A model generated the notes under the pieces. The model searched no databases. It was not told the origin of the DNA and saw only the letters and a program-made list of their open reading frames with translations. Below are positions 1-6,300 of a stretch of DNA of 11,760 bases, piece after piece; the first letter of the stretch is position 1, and the number at the start of each line of letters is the position of its first letter. The translations under genes and the position numbers were made by a program. Source of the DNA: MWAR01 sp035388825 (lineage in GTDB: Bacteria > Muiribacteriota > Ozemobacteria > Ozemobacterales > Ozemobacteraceae); contig DAOOQQ010000104.1 of NCBI GenBank assembly GCA_035388825.1, forward strand, positions 1 through 11,760. Reading direction: 5' to 3'.

Positions 1-1
1 C

Positions 2-694
2 AAAAAGCAGAAGTCACTCACATACTATCTTACCCACGTCAAACAGCGAAGAGCCGATTATATTTCGCAGACGGTGTATGAAAGGGTTCGCTTGCGTTGT
101 GTTGTTGATGCAATAGTATCTGCGTTGTATGGTCTTGAATTCGATGATTTACGATGGATTCTTCATAACTGTGATCATCCAAATGAAAAACTGAAAGAAA
201 AGGAATTCTGCCGGACACTCGATCCGAAGGGCTTCTGGCGCATCGACAAGGAACTCGATCCGGAGCTTCGGCAGACGGTGTTGACGCTCGTCGCTTTCGA
301 TGCGTTGCTCGGGTGCGTCGCCGCCGCCGGCGGGGACCGGCACAGGGGCATCGAGGCGTTCGCGGCGCTGAATGACGGCCAGGGGTGGCTGATTCCCGAA
401 ACGCTCCGGCTTTCGGATCATGGTCTTGGCCATGACGAGCGGGCGCGGCAGCCCCAGCCCGTCGCCTCCCGCCTCGGGCCCAGGTTCCCGGAGGATCGCC
501 GGCCCCTGTCGCCCGAGGAGGCCCGGGCCGAGTGCGAGCGCCACGCCCGCGCCATCCTGGGCGACGCCGAGTTCGACCGCCGGTTCCTGAACCGGCCGGC
601 CGACCCCGCACCCCGGCCCGAAACTCCTTGCAACGAGCCCGGCGATCGCGATAGCATGAAAGGGCGTATACAACAGAAACGTTTGTTCGACTAG
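2..694 (+). CDS. Large adenine-specific DNA methylase (Eco57I/PglX-like), C-terminal part, cut by left edge
   Basis: The frame is open from base 2 with no start, so this is the last 230 residues of a longer protein. The catalytic N6-adenine methylase motifs would lie upstream and are not visible. What is seen: a helical segment of the kind that ends Eco57I/PglX/type IIG methylases (RADYISQTVYERVRLRCVVD, then a LYGL-type motif), followed by LDPKGFWRIDKELDPELR, TVLTLVAFDAL, GWLIPETLRLSDHGLGHD and PVASRLGPRF. I recall these blocks from the C-termini of very large (over 1,000 aa) defence-associated methylases, including DISARM-type ones. The inferred role is to methylate host DNA so that the downstream helicase-nuclease spares it. 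The first ~200 bases are AT-rich (38-43% GC in two 60-base lines) while the 3' part reaches 77%, so the gene is compositionally mosaic. It ends 12 bp before the ATPase gene and heads the visible operon. Confidence 0.72.
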   Translation, partial: KKQKSLTYYLTHVKQRRADYISQTVYERVRLRCVVDAIVSALYGLEFDDLRWILHNCDHPNEKLKEKEFCRTLDPKGFWRIDKELDPELRQTVLTLVAFDALLGCVAAAGGDRHRGIEAFAALNDGQGWLIPETLRLSDHGLGHDERARQPQPVASRLGPRFPEDRRPLSPEEARAECERHARAILGDAEFDRRFLNRPADPAPRPETPCNEPGDRDSMKGRIQQKRLFD

Positions 695-706
695 GAGCCG
701 CGGACG

Positions 707-2110
707 ATGCTCACGAAACTCCGGTTCAAGAACTTCAAGGCATGGAAAGACTCTGGCGACATCCGCCTTGCGCCCCTGACGGTGCTGTTCGGCACCAACA
801 GCGCCGGCAAGACCAGCATCCCCCAGCTTTTGCTGATGCTCAAGCAGACGGCCGACTCCCCCGACCGCCAGCGCGCCCTCCAGATGGGCGACAGCAGAAC
901 CCTGGTCGATCTGGGCACGTTCGAGGACGCCCTCCACAACCACGACGTCTCTCACAAGCTGGAGATCGATCTCGACTGGAACCTGAACGAACCCCTTCAA
1001 ATCTCCGATCCTCTCACGAAAAAGAAGTTTGAGGGTTCCGAAATGTCGCTTCATGTCTGCATTTCGGCCGGCAAGAACCGACAGCCTGTCGTTTCGGAGG
1101 TGAGATACGAACTGAAGAGCGGTGGAGCCATACAGGTCGATATCGAAATGAAGCGCAAGTCGAATAAAAACAAGTATGATGTTGCCTCGCCGCATTCGAA
1201 CTACAAGCTCACCCGGCACAGCGGAAGGGTCTGGCCGGTTTCCGAACCCGTTCGTTTCTACGGTTTTCCCGATGAAGTGGCGGCCTACTTCCAGAACGCC
1301 ATGTTTGCCACTGATTTCGTTCTACAGTTTGAAAAGATGTTGAGAAGTATATTTTATGTCGGCCCGCTCCGGGAAACGCCGAAAAGGCTTTACATGTGGT
1401 CTGGGGAGGTTCCCGACCATGTGGGGACGAAAGGCGATCGTGCCATCGAGGCGATCCTCGCGGCCGGTGATCGTCGGTTCAATCTCAAAGAAAAGAGTCG
1501 AAGCCGACAGCTTGCGGAGCTGGTTGCAGCATGGCTGAAAAAAATCGGAATGATTCGTGATTTCAGGGTGAAACCCCTCGGAGACGGCCGAAAAGAATAC
1601 GAAGTGCTCGTCCGTACCGGCCCGAAAATGGCCGAGGTGAAGCTGACGGATGTCGGCTTCGGCGTCAGCCAGCTTCTTCCCGTTCTCGTCGAGAGCTTTT
1701 TCGTTCCGCCCCGTTCCATCATGATCTTCGAACAGCCCGAAATCCATCTGCACCCGCGCGTGCAGGCCGAAATGGCCGATCTGTTCATCGAAGCCGTCAA
1801 GATGCGCGAAGACGGAAAGCCGCGGGACTGTCAGTTCATCATCGAAAGCCATTCGGAGCATTTTCTGCGCCGCTTGCAGAGGCGCATCGCCGAGGAGGAA
1901 CTGACCGCCGACCAGGCGGCGCTGTATTTCGTTCACACCGAGGACGGCGCGGCCCGGCTCGAACCTCTCGATGTCGATCCATACGGCAATATCCGCAACT
2001 GGCCCGAGAACTTTTTCGGCGACGAGATGGAAGACCTGGTGGCGAGAAGCGAAGCCCAGGCGAAGCGCATGGCCGCCCAGCAGGCCCCGCAGGACGGCGG
2101 CCGGCAATGA
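707..2110 (+). CDS. AAA ATPase of the OLD/RecF-like (AAA_15/AAA_21) type with DUF3696 C-terminus
   Basis: A 467-aa SMC/RecF-like ATPase. The N-terminus LRFKNFKAWKD leads to a Walker A GTNSAGKTS (K35). There is an ABC-signature-like LTDVGFGVSQLLP (S321), a Walker B plus D-loop IMIFEQPEIHLHP (E342, E345) and a switch-His segment IIESHSEHF (H382). The end, DVDPYGNIRNWPENFFGD, is the typical DUF3696 tail. There is no TOPRIM domain, unlike OLD nucleases, so any nuclease activity must come in trans; the next gene encodes a PIN-like protein and overlaps it by 4 bp (ATGA). The start is supported by AGGAG at 693-697. By analogy with split ATPase-nuclease pairs such as Septu or PARIS, the ATPase probably senses infection and controls its nuclease partner; that is inference. 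No membrane segments or signal peptide are visible, so it should be cytoplasmic. Confidence 0.88.
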   Translation: MLTKLRFKNFKAWKDSGDIRLAPLTVLFGTNSAGKTSIPQLLLMLKQTADSPDRQRALQMGDSRTLVDLGTFEDALHNHDVSHKLEIDLDWNLNEPLQISDPLTKKKFEGSEMSLHVCISAGKNRQPVVSEVRYELKSGGAIQVDIEMKRKSNKNKYDVASPHSNYKLTRHSGRVWPVSEPVRFYGFPDEVAAYFQNAMFATDFVLQFEKMLRSIFYVGPLRETPKRLYMWSGEVPDHVGTKGDRAIEAILAAGDRRFNLKEKSRSRQLAELVAAWLKKIGMIRDFRVKPLGDGRKEYEVLVRTGPKMAEVKLTDVGFGVSQLLPVLVESFFVPPRSIMIFEQPEIHLHPRVQAEMADLFIEAVKMREDGKPRDCQFIIESHSEHFLRRLQRRIAEEELTADQAALYFVHTEDGAARLEPLDVDPYGNIRNWPENFFGDEMEDLVARSEAQAKRMAAQQAPQDGGRQ

Positions 2111-2631
2111 ACCATCTGCCGACGCGCTGTGTCGTCGATACGAACGTCGCGACGACGGCGAACGGGCGCAACCCCGGCGCGAGTTGTGCCTGCGTTGCCG
2201 CCAGCAGTCGGGCCCTGATGACGGTCATGAGGGACGGGCACGTCTTCATCGACGCCCGCGGCCTGATCGTCGCGGAGTACCGGGCAAACCTGAACGCCAA
2301 GGGACAGCCGGGAGCCGGCGACATGTTTTTCAAATGGCTGCTCACGAACGAGTGGGGCGGCGTTCGCGTCACCCGGGTCGGCATCACGCCGAAGGCCGCC
2401 GATCCCGAAGATTTTCACGAACTGCCCCCGCCCCTGCCGGGCGTTTCCTACGACCGCTCCGATCGCAAGTTCCTCGCCGTCGCCGCCGCGCATCCCGAGC
2501 ATCCGCCGATCCTGCAGGCGTTCGACAGCAAATGGTGGGGCTGGCGTGAGTCGCTCGCCAAAGACGGCGTGGCCATCCATTTCCTGTGCGAATCGGATAT
2601 CGCCGAAAAATACCGGCAGAAGATGGGCTGA
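2107..2631 (+). CDS. PIN-like domain protein, probable ribonuclease partner of the ATPase
   Basis: A 174-aa protein that starts RCVVDTNV, the hallmark first strand of PIN domains, with D11 the first acidic residue. Further acidic positions fit the fold: E57 in GLIVAEYRA, D116/D119 in YDRSDRKFLAVA, and D140 in LQAFDSKWW. PIN domains are metal-dependent nucleases that mostly cut single-stranded RNA, often tRNA in toxins. The length is slightly above the usual 130-150 aa, and a Pro-rich insert (around 101-112) sits before the third acidic cluster. Its ATG overlaps the stop of the ATPase gene (ATGA), implying coupled translation and a fixed ratio between the two products. The following RNA ligase gene begins 2 bp after its stop. 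Fold assignment is by motif only; the RNA substrate is unknown. Confidence 0.72.
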   Translation: MNHLPTRCVVDTNVATTANGRNPGASCACVAASSRALMTVMRDGHVFIDARGLIVAEYRANLNAKGQPGAGDMFFKWLLTNEWGGVRVTRVGITPKAADPEDFHELPPPLPGVSYDRSDRKFLAVAAAHPEHPPILQAFDSKWWGWRESLAKDGVAIHFLCESDIAEKYRQKMG

Positions 2632-2633
2632 GC

Positions 2634-3323
2634 GTGGAGTTCTTCCGGTTTCCCCAGACGCCGCACCTCCTCTGGCTGGCCGACGGCACGCCCCGTGACG
2701 ACAAGGTCATGACGGAGGCCGATGCGTGCGAATTCCTTGCAGGCGACGTTCTCGTCGAGGAGAAAGTCGACGGGGCGAACGTCGGCTTCTCGGTCGACGA
2801 GAACGGCGACCTGCGGGTGCAGAACCGGGGCAGTATCCTGGCGCCGGAAACGTGTCACGGCCAGTTCAAGCCGCTGTTCCGGTGGATCGAACCGAGGCGC
2901 GACGCGATCGCGGAGTCGCTTTTCCCCGACCTCATGCTGTTCGGCGAATGGTGCTATGCCGTGCATAGTGTAAAATATACCAGGCTTCCCGACTGGTTTC
3001 TCGCCTTCGACGTGTATGACCGGTCGAAAAATGCTTTCTGGAGCGTTCCGCGAAGGAATGAGCTCGCGGGCCGGCTGGGGCTGTCGGTCGTGCCGGTCCT
3101 GGGGAGCGGCAGGTTCACCCTCGGCGAACTGCCGGCACTGCTCGGCGACTCGTGCCTCACGGACGGGCCGGCGGAAGGCGCCTATTTCCGTCGCGACGAA
3201 GGCGGCCGGCTGGCGGCGCGCGCGAAGATCGTTCGGCCTGCGTTCACGCAGGCGATCGACGAGCACTGGTCGCGCAGGGCATTACGGATGAATCAGAGAG
3301 CCGGAGGGCACGTATGGCCTTGA
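2634..3323 (+). CDS. ATP-dependent RNA ligase (Rnl-type nucleotidyltransferase)
   Basis: A covalent nucleotidyltransferase that should seal RNA nicks or ends through a lysyl-AMP intermediate. Numbered from the GTG at 2634 (229 aa): motif I EKVDGAN with the adenylated K44; NRG at 64-66; motif III FGEWCY (E105); FDVYD at 125-129; motif IV EGAYFR (E181); motif V ARAKIVRP (K198). Only the compact catalytic domain is present, with no clear extra C-terminal domain. The GTG start is chosen because the protein then begins VEFFRFPQTPHL, the usual N-terminus of this ligase group. The ATG at 2586 would add 16 atypical residues inside the preceding gene. It starts 2 bp after the PIN gene and its last 10 bp overlap the helicase gene. 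The inferred role is repair or reversal of RNA breaks, perhaps those made by the PIN protein. Confidence 0.88.
   Translation: MEFFRFPQTPHLLWLADGTPRDDKVMTEADACEFLAGDVLVEEKVDGANVGFSVDENGDLRVQNRGSILAPETCHGQFKPLFRWIEPRRDAIAESLFPDLMLFGEWCYAVHSVKYTRLPDWFLAFDVYDRSKNAFWSVPRRNELAGRLGLSVVPVLGSGRFTLGELPALLGDSCLTDGPAEGAYFRRDEGGRLAARAKIVRPAFTQAIDEHWSRRALRMNQRAGGHVWP
3303..3307 (+). promoter_or_regulatory. Ribosome binding site of the giant helicase gene
   Basis: GGAGG lies 6 bp before the ATG at 3314. It decides the start: the open frame runs back to 3152, but that upstream stretch is Arg-rich, overlaps the RNA ligase coding sequence and lacks family-like sequence, whereas MALNPISFTEQVV is a plausible N-terminus. 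The site lies inside the ligase 3' end. Confidence 0.8.
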
Positions 3324-6300
3324 ACCCGATTTCCTTCACCGAACAGGTGGTGGCGGATTTTTTACGCTACCAGCTCACCACGTATCCGCTTGCCGACGAG
3401 AACCTGCACGGCCAGATGCGTTCGCTGCTGTGCCTCGAGGAAAGCCGCATCACCCCCTTGCGCAGCGGGCCGTTCGTCAGCCTGTCGAGGCCGTTCAGAC
3501 GGGGGGCGGAGATCGAGCGGCTGGTACAGGAAGGCGTGCTTCACGAGGGAATGAAGGCGATCGCCGGCTGGCCGACGGTGCGCGCCCACCAGGAAAACGC
3601 GATGCGGGCCATCAGGCAGGGCAAAACGACGCTGATCGCGACGGGCACGGGATCGGGAAAGACCGAAGCCTTTCTGTACCCGATCATCAGCCGGTGCCTG
3701 GAGCTGGCCGAAGCGAAGGCGCCGCCCGGCATCGTCGCTGTGCTGGTCTACCCGATGAACGCTCTCGCCGAGGACCAGCTCGACCGGTTGCGCGGCCTTT
3801 TGGCCGGGCGCGGGATTTCGTTCGGGCTGTATGTAGGAAAGACCCCCGATGAAGAGGCGGGAGTGCGGGGTGAGCGGCTTCCCGCCGGCTCGTCGAACGC
3901 CGATTACCGGGCCCGGCTGAAGCAGATGCGCGATGCGGGCGACCCGGGTACGCTGATCCCGCCCGAAGAGCGCGCCAGCCGTGCCGCAATGCGGAAGGCG
4001 GGTGGCCAGCCCCGGATTCTCCTGACCAACGTCAAACAGCTCGAACTGCTATTGACGCGGGGCAAGGACGTCGGGCTGTTCGACGGGGCGCCGCTCGAAT
4101 ACCTGGTATTCGACGAGGCGCACACCTTCCGGGGCGCCCAGGGAGCCGAGACGGCCTGTCTCATCCGCCGTCTGCGCGCGTTCTGCGGGAAGAGCGCCGA
4201 CGAGGTGACGTGCGTGGCCACCTCGGCCACGATGGCGGATCCGGAGCGCGGTTCCAAAGCCGGCATCGATTTCGCCCGGCGGTTTTTCGGCGTGGCGGCC
4301 GACCGCGTGACGCTGGTCGGCGAGATCTACGACGAACTGCGGTGGAACGAGCTTCGATCGCTCCCGGCCGGCCCGTCGGCGGATCCGGCCGAACTGCTCG
4401 GCCGGGTGCTTCGCGCGGTCGATCTGCCCGACGACCAGGTTGTGGAAGGCCTCTCCGCATGTCTTGCCGAGCTCGGCGGCGCGCGACTGCCGGTTACGGG
4501 ATGGCAGAAGGCCCTGGCGTCGCAACTGGCGAGCAACGACCTGGTCCATGCCCTGGCCGATGCCCTGCGCGAGCCGCGGGCGCTGGCGGAGCTGCCCGGA
4601 CTGCTGACGGAACAGGTCGGCCGCGAGGTCTCGGTTCCCGAGATCCTGTGCTGGCTGGCATTGGGCGCGGCCTGCGGCCGTGACGGCCACGAGCCGCTGC
4701 TGCGGCCGGTCGTCCACAGTTTCATCCGCGGCGTCGGCGGGGCTGTCGTCACGCTTTCCGAACCGGATCGGGCGGCACGGCTCTGGCTGGCAGGCGAGGA
4801 TGCGGAGGCGGGCGGCGCCGGCGAGTTCCGGCGGTTTCCCCTGCTTTCCTGCACCACCTGCGGGCAGCACTACTATGAGGCGTGGGTGAAGGATTTCGGG
4901 TTCGGTGAAGGAAGAGCCGCGGGCATCACGGGCGGCGACCTGGTCGGAACCCGCCGCGTATGGCCCCACCTCGCGGAGGCTCAGGAAGGGGTCCGGGTTC
5001 TGCTGATCGACCGCCTCGTCGTAAAGCCCGACGAGGACGAGAACACCGACGATACCGATGATACCGACGGGGAGACGGCCGGGGGTGACCATGAATACGA
5101 TCATCAACGCCTGCACCCGGTGTGGGTCTGCAGGGCCTGCGGCGCCCTTCATGATGCCGGTGGCCACACCTGCGCTTCCTGCAACGCGGGCGGAGGCCTG
5201 GTTCCGCTGTATGCGGTCCGCGTGAAGGCAAAGCTGAACGGCCGCCTGCATTCCTGCGTTGCCTGCCAGGCCCCCGGCCGAAGACCGGGCGGCGGGCAGT
5301 ACCGGGAGCCGGCGCGTCCGGTGCGTGCGGTATCCGTTTCCGACGTGCACGTTCTTGCCCAGTCGATGCTCCATCTTTCCGAGCGCCGGCGACTGCTGGT
5401 TTTCGCCGACAACCGCCAGGATGCGGCGTTCCAGGCCGGCTGGATGCGGGACCATGCGCGCCGGTTCCGGTTGCGGGCGCTCATGGCCGGCGGTATCACG
5501 GCGCACGGCGTCTCGATCGGCGATCTCGCTCAGCAGCTCGACGCTGTCCTCGAGCGGGACGACGAGCTGTCGCGGGCGCTCATTCCGGAAGTCTGGCAGT
5601 TCGTGCCGAAAGAGGATGCCGGAACGAAACATCGCGAAGAGCGATTGTATTTCCTGCGGCTTCAGATCCTGCGGGAGCTGACGACGGGCGTGAAACAACG
5701 CATCGGCCTCGAGCCCTGGGGCCGGCTGCGTGTCGAATACGAGGGGCTCGACGAAAACCACGACCTGATCCGGCGCTGGGCCGACAAGCTCGGCTGTGAA
5801 CCTGCGCGCCTGGCCGAAGGCATCGCCGCGATGCTGGACCATCTTCGGCGCATCCGCCTGGTTCATGACGAGCCCACGAAGATGTTCGAAACCTACTGGA
5901 ACACCGGCGACAAGGAGATCCAGTATGGGTATATCCCCGAAGTCCCGGGCGGGCCGCGCGGCATGAAGCTGACCCGCGGGGCGGCGGACGAGCCGGGCCG
6001 GGTGACCCAGTGGATCGGGGCTCGGCCGACGCAGATCTGGAACGCCGTTTCCGACTGGGGCGTTCCGGAAAACGAGCTGGCGGCGTTCCTGGAGGAGCTC
6101 TGGGCGATGCTGGCCGGCCTCGGCCTGATCGTGCCCGCCAAGCTTACGGGGTGGGGAAAGCCGTTGAGCGGCACCGCCGGGGTGTATCAGATCAACTCCG
6201 GCAAACTGCGCATCATGCCGCATCGCGGCCGGTTCCGGTGCGTCAGGTGCCGGCGGATCGCCCTGCACGCGGGACCGACGGGCCGGTGCCTGGCCTGGCA

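Noticed and set aside
149..1219. 356-codon minus-strand frame across the methylase end and ATPase start
   Set aside because: Shadow of two real plus-strand genes; it spans their junction and shows no family motif.
2586..2633. ATG start for the RNA ligase, 16 codons upstream
   Set aside because: It lies inside the PIN gene and adds residues unlike the ligase family; the GTG at 2634 gives the usual VEFFRFPQTPHL beginning.
3152..3313. 54-codon upstream extension of the helicase
   Set aside because: Arg-rich, overlaps conserved motifs IV and V of the RNA ligase in another frame, and a good ribosome binding site exists for the ATG at 3314.
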